From NCBI RefSeq assembly GCF_001456155.1, contig NZ_CP013293.1, positions 1,364,001 to 1,428,000 of the forward strand: a stretch of DNA of 64,000 nt, written 5' to 3'. The notes beneath the pieces were generated by a model. It saw only the letters and a program-made list of their open reading frames with translations, searched no databases and was not told the DNA's origin. The first letter of the stretch is position 1; each line of letters begins with the position of its first letter. The position numbers and the translations under genes are program-made. Origin of the DNA: Chryseobacterium sp. IHB B 17019. Its GTDB lineage: Bacteria > Bacteroidota > Bacteroidia > Flavobacteriales > Weeksellaceae. Positions 8,601-16,450 of this stretch are shown piece after piece.

Positions 8601-9686
8601 ATGGAAAATTTTATCGTATCTGCTCGAAAGTATCGTCCACAGGAGTTTGACACTGTTGTTGGGCAATCGCATATTACGGATACTTTAGAACATGCAATTG
8701 GAGAAAATCAGCTGGCTCAGGCTTTATTGTTCTGCGGACCAAGAGGTGTTGGTAAAACTACATGTGCCAGAATTCTGGCCAGAAAAATTAATGAAAAAGA
8801 CGGTTCGGTTTCAGAAGATGGCTTCGCTTACAATATCTATGAATTAGATGCAGCTTCCAATAACTCGGTTGACGATATCAGGGAACTGATAGATCAGGTT
8901 CGTTTTGCACCTCAGGTTGGTAAATACAAGGTATATATCATCGACGAGGTACATATGCTGTCTTCCGCTGCCTTCAATGCTTTCCTTAAAACTCTTGAAG
9001 AGCCGCCGGCTCACGCCATTTTCATCTTGGCAACCACTGAAAAGCACAAGATTATCCCAACAATCTTATCGCGTTGTCAGATCTATGATTTCAAGAGAAT
9101 CATTATTGAAGATATCCAGGGTCACCTTAGAGGAATTGCTCAAAAAGAGAATATCCAGTATGAGGATGATGCTTTATATTTAATTGCCCAAAAAGCAGAC
9201 GGAGCACTCAGAGATGCTCTTTCTATTTTTGACAGGCTATCCACATTTTCACAAAAAAATATTACCCTTGCAAAAGCCGCAGAAGTATTGAACATATTGG
9301 ATTATGATCAATATCTGAAAGTGGTGGATCTTGCAAAAGAAAATAAAATCCCGGAAGTACTTTTTGCATTTAATGAAATTGTAAAGAAAGGTTTTGATCC
9401 GCATATTTTTATTGCAGGATTAGGAAATCACTTCAGAGATTTGATGATGGCGCAAAATGCTTCTACAATTGAGTTAATAGAAGTAGGAGAGCAGACAAAA
9501 ACCAAATTTGTGCAGCAGGCTCAAAACTGGAATGCCCAACAGCTTATTGACGCGATCGAAATCTGTAATCACGCAGACATCAATTATAAAAATTCAAAGA
9601 ATCCTCGCCTTACAGTGGAAATTGCTTTAATGCAGTTAGCTTCTCTGACCGCGAATTCTGAGATTTCTAAAAAAAAAAGTTTATAA
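8601..9686 (+). CDS. dnaX: DNA polymerase III subunit gamma (DnaX), 5' frame
   Basis: The clamp-loader ATPase, 361 residues in this frame. It opens MENFIVSARKYRPQEFDTVV, the standard DnaX start. The AAA+ motifs are complete: P-loop GPRGVGKTT at 46-54, Walker B IIDEVHML at 113-120, sensor 1 LATTEK and the SRC motif ILSRCQIYDF. The segment at 61-76, where most DnaX proteins carry four zinc-binding cysteines, has none and is short. The frame ends KKKSL and stop just after a run of ten A at 9669-9678. The rest of DnaX continues in the -1 frame. Gamma- and tau-like products could both arise here. Confidence 0.9.
   Translation: MENFIVSARKYRPQEFDTVVGQSHITDTLEHAIGENQLAQALLFCGPRGVGKTTCARILARKINEKDGSVSEDGFAYNIYELDAASNNSVDDIRELIDQVRFAPQVGKYKVYIIDEVHMLSSAAFNAFLKTLEEPPAHAIFILATTEKHKIIPTILSRCQIYDFKRIIIEDIQGHLRGIAQKENIQYEDDALYLIAQKADGALRDALSIFDRLSTFSQKNITLAKAAEVLNILDYDQYLKVVDLAKENKIPEVLFAFNEIVKKGFDPHIFIAGLGNHFRDLMMAQNASTIELIEVGEQTKTKFVQQAQNWNAQQLIDAIEICNHADINYKNSKNPRLTVEIALMQLASLTANSEISKKKSL
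9669..9678 (+). other. A10 slippage or frameshift site in dnaX
   Basis: Ten consecutive A (codons AAA AAA AAA plus one A, then G) lie where the gamma-length frame stops five codons on. A -1 ribosomal shift or one added A during transcription joins the frame to 9677-10303 and would give a 567-residue protein. The same position in dnaX of Thermus uses an A9 run for transcriptional slippage, and E. coli uses A AAA AAG. A sequencing indel would look the same. I see no clear Shine-Dalgarno-like stimulator upstream or strong hairpin downstream. Confidence 0.6.
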
Positions 9687-10303
9687 TATTAGCTCCGTTT
9701 CTTAATGAAAAGCAGAAAATAGAAATTCCAGAAAAATCTATTGAAGTTCAGGAGAAGAAGCAAGTGATAACCGAGGCTGTAAGTGTTACGATCACTCAGG
9801 AAGTTGAAATTAAAAAAACAAGCAAGCCGTTATCCAGACAGATTATATCCTCCGGAATCAGTATTAACGCTTTACTAAACAAGGAAGATAAGCCGGTAGA
9901 AGAAGAAAAAATTGCTGTAAAAACAGAAAATCTTCCCCAAAATCATTTTACCGACACCGATCTGCAATCCGAATGGAATCTGTTATTGAAACAGCTTCAA
10001 ACAAAGGATATTGTTGTTTATAACGCCATCAAAACCTTTAAGCTTGAAAAGTCCGGCGAAAATCAGATTACGGTTTTATACCCTTCAGATTCTGCAAAAA
10101 CGGAGTTTGATAAGGTAAGCAGGGAATTTTTTAATCATTTTAAAACAAAAGTTCACAATTTTTCTATTGAAATTGACTACAAAAGAGACTTTGAAAATCT
10201 CAAGGTAGAAGTAATGACTAAAAGGAAAATCTTTGAAAAATTCACCGAGAAAAATCCTTTGCTTAAAGATCTTGATGATTTAATGAGGTTTGATTTGACA
10301 TAA
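9677..10303 (+). CDS. dnaX: DnaX tau-specific C-terminal part, -1 frame
   Basis: This frame is open directly from the A10 run, first reading KFIILAPFLNEKQKIEIPEK, to the stop at 10303, adding 208 residues. It contains a linker rich in Glu and Lys, then FTDTDLQSEWNLLLKQLQTK and the closing KNPLLKDLDDLMRFDL that resembles the ends of flavobacterial DnaX. In family terms this is the tau-specific region, expected to hold the polymerase alpha and DnaB contacts. No good ATG starts it alone; GTG at 9764 is the first possible start. It is best read as the 3' part of dnaX reached by frameshift. Confidence 0.75.
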   Translation, partial: KFIILAPFLNEKQKIEIPEKSIEVQEKKQVITEAVSVTITQEVEIKKTSKPLSRQIISSGISINALLNKEDKPVEEEKIAVKTENLPQNHFTDTDLQSEWNLLLKQLQTKDIVVYNAIKTFKLEKSGENQITVLYPSDSAKTEFDKVSREFFNHFKTKVHNFSIEIDYKRDFENLKVEVMTKRKIFEKFTEKNPLLKDLDDLMRFDLT

Positions 10304-10686
10304 ATTTTATATATTTGTCAAATATTTATAAGAAAAAGTCATTTTTTTCAAAATAAATTAAAACAAAAAAGTTAGAAAATAGACATCTCAAGTGCAAGAA
10401 AGATCAATGCCATACACGTCTACAATTTTATCCGCTGAGTTCTTTAGCGGTTATTCTGGCTTTATATCTACCTATCTTAGAAATTTCAGAAGTTATTACC
10501 GATTTTATTATTGGTACTGCTAATCTGAATTTCTTTCCAAAAAACAAGCAGGGATGATCAATCCTTTTTCAATTCCTGATTCCTTTAAAAATTTTTTAAC
10601 GGCTTTTTTGAAAAGAATTATAAAGTAACTTTATAATGAAATTGCTATGGAATTAATCACAATAAGAATAAATAAATTAACGATAA
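10304..10686. other. Gene-free stretch with possible decayed coding or repeat sequence
   Basis: About 380 bases between dnaX and the DAHP synthase gene. Both strands show open pieces of 35-60 codons without good starts. On the minus strand one piece ends IGRYKARITAKELSG and another reads KKAVKKFLKESGIEKGLIIP in a different frame. CCGCT and AGCGG form a small hairpin at 10432-10450. A promoter-like box TATATTTG lies at 10309-10316. It may be a decayed gene or an interspersed repeat; I cannot name it. Confidence 0.35.
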
Positions 10687-11766
10687 ATGAAATTAAATGA
10701 ATTAAAGAACGACTGGATCAATGAGTTTTCACAGCCATTGATGATTGCGGGACCATGCAGCGCGGAAAGTGAAACTCAGATGTTGGAAACAGCAAAAAGG
10801 ATCCGGGAAACCAATGCACAAGTGCCTATTTTCCGTGCAGGAATCTGGAAACCCCGCACAAAGCCCAACGGATTTGAAGGTGTAGGAGTGATCGGCCTGA
10901 ACTGGCTGAAAAAAGTAAAGGAAGAGTACGGCTTCAAAACGGCAACGGAAGTAGCTAATGCTCACCACGTTTTTGCTGCATTGGAAGCGGATGTCGATAT
11001 TCTTTGGATAGGAGCCCGCTCTACGGTGAACCCTTTTACGGTTCAGGAAATTGCGATGGCTTTGAAGGGAACGGATAAAATTGTCTTGGTCAAAAATCCT
11101 GTGAATCCGGATTTGGCCCTGTGGGTAGGAGCTTTGGAAAGATTGGTTGGGCAGGATATTAAGAAATTAGGAGCTATTCACAGAGGTTTTTCGACATACC
11201 AAAAAACAAAATACAGAAATAATCCAAACTGGCAGATTGCCCTGGACTTTAAAAGTCAGTTCCCGAATATCCCAATGTTGATCGATCCTTCACACATTTG
11301 CGGGAACAGAACCGGTCTGGCCGATATCACCCAGGAAGCCTTGAATGTAGGATATCAGGGTGCTATCATCGAAACGCATTGTAATCCGGATGAAGCGTGG
11401 AGCGATGCAGCTCAGCAGATAACTCCGGAAGTTTTAGCGGAACTTATTGGTAATTTAAAAGTAAGAAATACAGGATTGGCCGGATTTGACGGAGAAATGG
11501 GACGTCATAGAACATTGATTTCCGATCTGGATTTTCAACTGATAGAGCTGCTTTCCCAAAGAATGAAAATTTCTGAAAAGATTGGTAAGCTTAAAAAAGA
11601 AAATGATATTGCGATTTTCCAGCCGGAACGTTGGAAAGTGATTAAAGAATATTCAACTCAAAAAGCTATTGAAACAGGAATGTCTCAGGAATTTATAGAA
11701 AAAGTTTTTAAGGCAATCCATGAAGAATCCATTGAGGTTCAGAATAATATTATGATTGACAGGTGA
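10687..11766 (+). CDS. Bifunctional DAHP synthase / chorismate mutase (type II)
   Basis: A 359-residue fusion for aromatic amino acid biosynthesis. Residues 1-260 are a class I-beta DAHP synthase, which joins PEP and erythrose 4-phosphate: PLMIAGPCSAESETQM, FRAGIWKPRTKPNGFEG, VKNPVNPDLALWVGALERL, LIDPSHICGNR and IIETHCNPDEAWSDA. Residues 270-355 are an AroQ-type chorismate mutase, MGRHRTLISDLDFQLIELLS, then QRMKISEKIGKLKKEN, which turns chorismate into prephenate. Fusing the first step to the prephenate branch suggests feedback by the mutase domain, as described for Bacillus. It is transcribed alone here. Confidence 0.93.
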   Translation: MKLNELKNDWINEFSQPLMIAGPCSAESETQMLETAKRIRETNAQVPIFRAGIWKPRTKPNGFEGVGVIGLNWLKKVKEEYGFKTATEVANAHHVFAALEADVDILWIGARSTVNPFTVQEIAMALKGTDKIVLVKNPVNPDLALWVGALERLVGQDIKKLGAIHRGFSTYQKTKYRNNPNWQIALDFKSQFPNIPMLIDPSHICGNRTGLADITQEALNVGYQGAIIETHCNPDEAWSDAAQQITPEVLAELIGNLKVRNTGLAGFDGEMGRHRTLISDLDFQLIELLSQRMKISEKIGKLKKENDIAIFQPERWKVIKEYSTQKAIETGMSQEFIEKVFKAIHEESIEVQNNIMIDR

Positions 11767-11771
11767 TAAGT

Positions 11772-11872
11772 TTGAGGGTTCGAGAGTTTTAGAGTTTTAG
11801 GGCTGAGTGTTTATTAGCATAATAATTAAAATAATTATTCCTAAACTCTAAAATCCTCAGACCTTAAAACCT
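11772..11872. repeat. Intergenic imperfect palindrome
   Basis: The left arm contains TTTTAGAGTTTTAGG and the right arm CCTAAACTCTAAAAT, nearly complementary over about 15 bases, with further matching words around them. It fills the gap between the DAHP synthase gene and rsgA. Similar word-like palindromes occur at 17110, 19530, 32835, 37580 and 42760. Confidence 0.5.
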
Positions 11873-11885
11873 AATCCTAATTGCT

Positions 11886-11893
11886 TATATTTG
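11886..11893 (+). promoter_or_regulatory. -7 promoter box for rsgA
   Basis: TATATTTG matches TAnnTTTG and ends 13 bases before the ATG at 11907, predicting a 5' leader of about 5-9 bases. Confidence 0.5.
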
Positions 11894-11906
11894 CAGCAAT
11901 ACTATT

Positions 11907-12833
11907 ATGAAAGGAAAAATCATTAAATCTACAGGAAGTTGGTATCAGGTTTTAGAAATGGAAACCGGAAGGATTTTTGAGGCCAGAATTCGGGGTAAAT
12001 TTAAATTAATTAAAACCAGACTGACCAATCCGCTTGCTGTAGGAGATTTTGTTGAGTTTCAATTAGAGCAGGATGATATCGCCTGGATCACGAAAATAGA
12101 GCCACGTAGAAATTACCTGATCAGAAAATCTGTAAACCTTTCAAAAGAAGCACATATCATTGCCTCAAATATTGATTTGGCCTGTTTTATTTTTACTTTA
12201 AAACATCCTGAAACCTCGCTTGGCTTCCTGGACAGATTTTTGGCATGTTGTGAAGCATATAATATTACACCATTAATTTTATTCAACAAAATTGATGTTT
12301 TACATGATGAAGAAATAGAAATTGTAAAAGATATAGAATTTCTTTACCAGGAAATAGGATACGACAGCCTGGAGATTTCTTCTTATTCAAGATTAAATTT
12401 AGATGATCTTCAGGAACTTCTTAAAGATAAAACCTCCGTGTTCTTCGGGCATTCCGGTTGTGGAAAATCTACTTTGGTGAATGCTTTGCAGCCTGGATTA
12501 AATTTAAAAACTTCTGAAATTTCGGGTACTCACCTCAAAGGAAAACATACAACAACATTTGCGCAGATGCATTTCTGGGATTTTGGCGGAAATGTAATTG
12601 ATACACCCGGAGTTCGGGAATTTGCCATGATCGACATCGAAAAGGAAGAAGTACAGCATTATTTTCCGGAAATATTCAGAAAAAGAGAAGAATGTAAATA
12701 TCATAATTGTGTTCATATAAATGAGCCAAAATGTGCCGTAATTGAAGGGCTGGAAACAGGAGAAATTCAGCATTCAAGATATTCCACTTATATTAAGCTG
12801 ATGGAAGAGGCGGAAGAAATGGCTCAAAAATAA
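11907..12833 (+). CDS. rsgA: Ribosome small subunit-dependent GTPase A
   Basis: RsgA, 308 residues, a circularly permuted GTPase that checks 30S subunit maturation. An OB-fold fills residues 1-65 and binds rRNA. The GTPase motifs appear in the permuted order: G4 FNKID at 126-130, G1 GHSGCGKST at 181-189, and G3 DTPG at 232-235. The C-terminal zinc knuckle uses Cys263, Cys268, His270 and Cys276. Length and order are standard. A TAnnTTTG box lies directly upstream, and no partner gene shares the operon. Confidence 0.95.
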   Translation: MKGKIIKSTGSWYQVLEMETGRIFEARIRGKFKLIKTRLTNPLAVGDFVEFQLEQDDIAWITKIEPRRNYLIRKSVNLSKEAHIIASNIDLACFIFTLKHPETSLGFLDRFLACCEAYNITPLILFNKIDVLHDEEIEIVKDIEFLYQEIGYDSLEISSYSRLNLDDLQELLKDKTSVFFGHSGCGKSTLVNALQPGLNLKTSEISGTHLKGKHTTTFAQMHFWDFGGNVIDTPGVREFAMIDIEKEEVQHYFPEIFRKREECKYHNCVHINEPKCAVIEGLETGEIQHSRYSTYIKLMEEAEEMAQK

Positions 12834-13048
12834 TTTATTCAAAGAAAATTAGTTCCAAAATAAATATTTTGTAGGCTCAAACTTGCAAAAAATATAATTG
12901 TTTTGATCTCAATTTAAATCTTATTCAAAAATCAATTTTAGTGTTAACAAAACGTAATGTATCTGTTTAATTTTTTTTAAACAGCGGTTTAATTATTTAA
13001 TAATGTTAAACTTAGGTGTAAAATTTGGGGAATATTGGTCAATAAAAA

Positions 13049-13066
13049 ACCCAGCCGAAGCTGGGT
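13049..13066. terminator. Stem-loop between rsgA and ndk
   Basis: ACCCAGC and GCTGGGT pair around a CGAA loop. Only a short A-rich stretch follows on the plus strand and AATAAAAAA precedes it, so on the minus strand it would be followed by TTTTTTATT. It may be a terminator acting on minus-strand transcripts or the 5' structure of the small cassette after it. Confidence 0.5.
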
Positions 13067-13080
13067 AAAAACTAATAACC

Positions 13081-13188
13081 ATGAAAACTCAAATTAAACA
13101 TGAGAATCGCATTAGAAGAAACAATTACTGTGCCAATTCGGTTCACGATTTCTTAATAAAAGTTATTTTTATGTTAAAAATATTTTAA
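13081..13188 (+). CDS. Possible 35-residue basic peptide
   Basis: ATG at 13081 opens a 35-codon frame that starts [20 protein letters not shown] and ends FMLKIF. It follows the stem-loop at 13049 and the string AAAACTAATAACC. A near copy of that string with ATT in place of ATG occurs at 16363-16380, so this may belong to a repeated cassette rather than being a stable gene. No RBS is clear. Confidence 0.3.
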   Translation: MKTQIKHENRIRRNNYCANSVHDFLIKVIFMLKIF

Positions 13189-13212
13189 AATTAAAATCAA
13201 AGATATTTTTTG

Positions 13213-13220
13213 TATTTTTG
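13213..13220 (+). promoter_or_regulatory. -7 promoter box for ndk
   Basis: TATTTTTG matches TAnnTTTG and lies 24 bases before the ndk ATG. Confidence 0.45.
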
Positions 13221-13243
13221 CGCCATTAAAAAAATATACATTT

Positions 13244-13660
13244 ATGTCTAACATTACATTCACTATGATTAAGCCTGATGCTGTTGCAGACGGACATATC
13301 GGTGCTATATTAGGTAAAATTGCAGAAGGAGGTTTCAAAATCAAAGCAATGAAATTGACTCAACTTACTGTAGCTGATGCAAAAAAATTCTACGAAGTAC
13401 ACGCTGAAAGACCATTTTATGGAGAATTGGTTGAGTTCATGAGCTCAGGGCCAATCGTTGCTGCGGTTCTTGAAAAAGACAATGCTGTTGAAGATTTCAG
13501 AACATTAATCGGTTCTACCAACCCGGCTGAAGCTGCTGAAGGTACGATCAGAAAAATGTTTGCAAGAAGCATCGGGGAAAACGCTGTTCATGGTTCTGAT
13601 TCTGATGAGAATGCTCTTATTGAAGCAAAATTTCATTTTTCAGGAAGAGAAATTTTCTAA
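13244..13660 (+). CDS. ndk: Nucleoside diphosphate kinase
   Basis: Ndk, 138 residues, balances NTP and dNTP pools by passing the gamma phosphate through a phosphohistidine. It opens [20 protein letters not shown]. His116 in NAVHGSDS is the catalytic histidine, and [20 protein letters not shown] and [19 protein letters not shown] are the usual surrounding blocks. Full length for the family. It stands alone between two terminator-like structures, as expected for a housekeeping gene. Confidence 0.97.
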   Translation: MSNITFTMIKPDAVADGHIGAILGKIAEGGFKIKAMKLTQLTVADAKKFYEVHAERPFYGELVEFMSSGPIVAAVLEKDNAVEDFRTLIGSTNPAEAAEGTIRKMFARSIGENAVHGSDSDENALIEAKFHFSGREIF

Positions 13661-13677
13661 GAAAAATTATTTTACAA

Positions 13678-13714
13678 TAAAAATCCGGAGAAAGCTTTTC
13701 TTCGGATTTTGTTT
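13678..13714 (+). terminator. Terminator between ndk and the GH29 gene
   Basis: AAAATCCG and CGGATTTT form the base of a stem with AGAAA/TTTCT pairing inside. A T-run follows on the plus strand and A-rich sequence on the other, so it may serve both convergent genes. Confidence 0.7.
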
Positions 13715-13715
13715 T

Positions 13716-15560
13716 TTATAAATTATTTTCAATAGCTCCCACTTTTTCGCGGTACAATTCAATCGGTTTGTCTAATAAAACTGCAATTACTGTCATATTT
13801 TTATCCAGTCTTTCTTTTGGAACGTCAATGTAAATAATACCCGGAATTTCACTCCAATACAATTTGTTATAAACTTTATGTGGGATAATAGACCCCTCGC
13901 CAACAATTCTGATTCTTGCAATTCCGTTTTTGATTCCTTTCAAGGCAATAGGCCCCGTCGGTGTTCCTTCGACAAAAAGGTAAAGGGTCTGTCGATCTTT
14001 TGAAAGTGCCGTATTTCCTGGAAAATGTCCATTGGGTAAACCTTTTTCTGTTCCGAAAAGTGCTTCCGAATGTTTGCTGATCCAGCTGAAAATTTCAGGA
14101 TTTGTTTTAGTTGTTTTCAAAATTTTCATCTCTTGGCCGTCATTTGTCAATCCGGAATTATTGAAAATATTATTTCCGCCGTGCAGCTGTTCTGCAATTT
14201 CATAGGTTGCAGATTTTGTATTCTTAATTTCTAAAATTTGATTTAAAGTATAATTTTCTTTTTTAACAGTTGGATTAAATTTAATTTTTTCATTAAAACC
14301 TAATTCAACTACGGTTACATCCTTGTCGAACTTTACATTAGAAAAGTTCAAAGTAAGGTTTCCATTATTATCCGTTTTAAAATCGACTTTTCCATTACTG
14401 TCACCAAGAATTTTTGCAGACGTTGTAATTGAACTTAAACCATAAATTTTCGTAAAGTCTTTCGCTTCTTCCAGATAAATGAATAATTTTTTTCCGTCTT
14501 TTGAAAAAGCAGATTTTCCTTTATAATTTTCAAAAGGCAATCCGCTTCGAGTGCCGTAGATCGCATCAGAGTTTTTGGAAGTCCATCTTGCTAAACTTTT
14601 TAAAATCTCCACTTGCTTTTCCGGAATTGTTCCGTCTGCTTTTGGCCCAATGTCTAATAATAAATTTCCACCCATACTGATGACATCAGCCAAGGTTCTC
14701 ACCATCATATTTGAGGTTTTATAATTTTGGTCAAAAGGCTGGTAACCCCAAGCGTCATTCATGGTGTAGCAAAGTTCCCAATATTCACTTTGTGGCTTTA
14801 TAACGGGAATTCCCTGTTCCGGGGTTTCATAATCTCCGTGGTGATTTAGTCTTGAATTAATAATGATATTCGGATTGAATTTTCTTAAGTTTTCTAATGT
14901 TTTTGGGGCCTGCCATTCATCGGAAGTATGTTCCCAGTCACCATCAAACCACAGAAGATCAGGTTTATATTGAGAGGAAAGCTCAGTTAATTGATTCTGA
15001 TAATAATTAATAAAATTCTGCCAGCGATTGAAATCACTTTTGATATCGTAACGTTTTTTTGTCCTTGTATTAACGTCGTAATAAGGGTGGCTCCAGTCCG
15101 GAAGAGAGTAGTAGAGGCCGGTTTTTAAGCCTGATTTTTTGAGTTCTGAAATGAAAGGTGAGAGAACGTCTTTTTTTGCCAGAGAATTTTTCGGAATGGT
15201 CGTAGCTTTTTCTGCTTTCGAATCCCAAAGAGAAACTCCGTCGTGGTGTTTTGTGGTGATTACTGCATATTTTGCCCCGGAATCTTTAATTAAATTCACC
15301 CATTCGGCGGGTTTGTATTGTGAGGCAGAAAATCCGTTCAGCTGTTTCATATAATTTTCGTGATTGATATAATTATTGAAAAATGCCCATGATTCTGAGA
15401 TTCCATCAACGGAATATATTCCCCAATGGATAAAAATTCCCAGTTTGGCATCCTGAAACCATTCCATTTTCTGATTGTTGGAAGTTTGTTCCTGAGCGGT
15501 GATTTTTCCAGCTGTTAAAGCTAATCCTAAAGATAATATGCTTACGAATTTTCCTTTCAT
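13716..15560 (-). CDS. GH29 alpha-L-fucosidase with duplicated C-terminal module
   Basis: A 614-residue secreted enzyme that removes alpha-L-fucose from glycans. Signal peptide residues 1-22 (ending ITAQ). The GH29 barrel spans about 28-325: KLGIFIHWGIYSVDG, VITTKHHDGVSLWD and PDLLWFDGDWE, with Asp206 as the expected nucleophile. Beyond the barrel, a segment at 326-377 (WTSKNSDAIYGTRSGLPFEN) recurs at 493-545 (WISKHSEALFGTEKGLPNGH), so the C-terminal module is duplicated about 167 residues apart. This makes the protein longer than the usual 450-500. No sorting domain or lipobox is seen; it is probably periplasmic. It is monocistronic. Confidence 0.92.
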   Translation of the reverse strand: MKGKFVSILSLGLALTAGKITAQEQTSNNQKMEWFQDAKLGIFIHWGIYSVDGISESWAFFNNYINHENYMKQLNGFSASQYKPAEWVNLIKDSGAKYAVITTKHHDGVSLWDSKAEKATTIPKNSLAKKDVLSPFISELKKSGLKTGLYYSLPDWSHPYYDVNTRTKKRYDIKSDFNRWQNFINYYQNQLTELSSQYKPDLLWFDGDWEHTSDEWQAPKTLENLRKFNPNIIINSRLNHHGDYETPEQGIPVIKPQSEYWELCYTMNDAWGYQPFDQNYKTSNMMVRTLADVISMGGNLLLDIGPKADGTIPEKQVEILKSLARWTSKNSDAIYGTRSGLPFENYKGKSAFSKDGKKLFIYLEEAKDFTKIYGLSSITTSAKILGDSNGKVDFKTDNNGNLTLNFSNVKFDKDVTVVELGFNEKIKFNPTVKKENYTLNQILEIKNTKSATYEIAEQLHGGNNIFNNSGLTNDGQEMKILKTTKTNPEIFSWISKHSEALFGTEKGLPNGHFPGNTALSKDRQTLYLFVEGTPTGPIALKGIKNGIARIRIVGEGSIIPHKVYNKLYWSEIPGIIYIDVPKERLDKNMTVIAVLLDKPIELYREKVGAIENNL

Positions 15561-15734
15561 ATTACTAAAATAAGGAAAGCTGCGAATAAATCCTTGTTTA
15601 TGGTTTGAATAATTTTGGTAAGTATGATATTTGTTAAAACGGGATTTTATTATTTAATAAAATTCAACATAAATTGTATTTTAATGTATTATTTTTATCT
15701 TTTACAAAAAAGACTAAACTATTAAATTAAAATT

Positions 15735-16226
15735 ATGAAGATGACAACAATACTTTTAATCATTACAGCTACCGTCACGGCCTTGATTGCCGGACTTTTT
15801 TACGCTTATTCATGTTCGGTTGTATTAGGATTGGGAAAATTATCAGATACCGAATATTTGAAATCTATGCAGTCGATCAATAGAGAAATCCTGAACCCCG
15901 TATTCTTCCTAAGCTTTATGGGAACGGCATTTTTACTTCCTATTTCAACATTTTTTTATCGTGGACAAAATCCGGTTTTCATACTACTTTTGTTAGCTAC
16001 TTTAGCATATCTGATCGGTGTTTTTGGGGTAACCATGTTTGGAAATGTTCCTTTGAATGATCAATTGGCTCAATTTGATATTGCCAATTCATCGGCGGAA
16101 GCGATCAAAGAAATGCGTGGTAAATTTGAAAACAGATGGAATTTCCTGAACAATATCAGAACACTTTTTTCTGTAATCACCATTGTTCTAACGGTTTGTG
16201 CCTGTGTCTGGAATAAAATTGATTGA
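15735..16226 (+). CDS. DUF1772 membrane protein
   Basis: A 163-residue integral membrane protein with four hydrophobic segments (about residues 5-25, 53-72, 80-100 and 142-160). The sequence fits the DUF1772 (anthrone-oxygenase-like) family: AGLFYAYSCSVVLGLGKL at the start, then VPLNDQLAQFD and FENRWNFLNNIRTLFSVI near the end. Bacterial members are widespread and mostly uncharacterised, so I do not assign an enzyme activity. It is a single gene; the downstream terminator at 16403 is shared with rpe. Confidence 0.75.
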   Translation: MKMTTILLIITATVTALIAGLFYAYSCSVVLGLGKLSDTEYLKSMQSINREILNPVFFLSFMGTAFLLPISTFFYRGQNPVFILLLLATLAYLIGVFGVTMFGNVPLNDQLAQFDIANSSAEAIKEMRGKFENRWNFLNNIRTLFSVITIVLTVCACVWNKID

Positions 16227-16360
16227 TGTAAAAAATTAATCAAATTTAAAATATAGTAGAAATACGCATAGTAAAATTCCGTGTTTTTACGGATGTTTTA
16301 TATCTGTTTTATGATGATCTTTACATCAGCATTAGAATCAGAAAAATTCAAACATTGAAG

Positions 16361-16385
16361 TCTAAAACTAATAACCATTAAAGCT
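16361..16385. repeat. Second copy of the AAAACTAATAACCAT cassette string
   Basis: AAACTAATAACCATTAAAGC followed by TCAG resembles AAACTAATAACCATGAAAAC and TCAA at 13070-13090, but the ATG has become ATT. It ends 20 bases before a terminator. No coding frame follows. Confidence 0.4.
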
Positions 16386-16402
16386 CAGATTTTCAAAAAG
16401 TG

Positions 16403-16436
16403 AAAGGCAACTCATAGAGTTGCCTTTTATTTTTTA
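16403..16436. terminator. Bidirectional terminator between DUF1772 gene and rpe
   Basis: AAAGGCAACTC and GAGTTGCCTTT pair perfectly over 11 bp around ATA, with T-rich sequence to the right and A-rich to the left. Confidence 0.85.
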
Positions 16437-16450
16437 ACTACAAAAACGAA

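Larger units (their letters stand above)
12834..13243. other. Intergenic region with hairpin and a small ORF cassette
   Basis: About 410 AT-rich bases between rsgA and ndk. It holds the stem-loop at 13049-13066, the 35-codon frame at 13081-13188 and a promoter box before ndk. I see no tRNA or other RNA gene. Confidence 0.5.
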
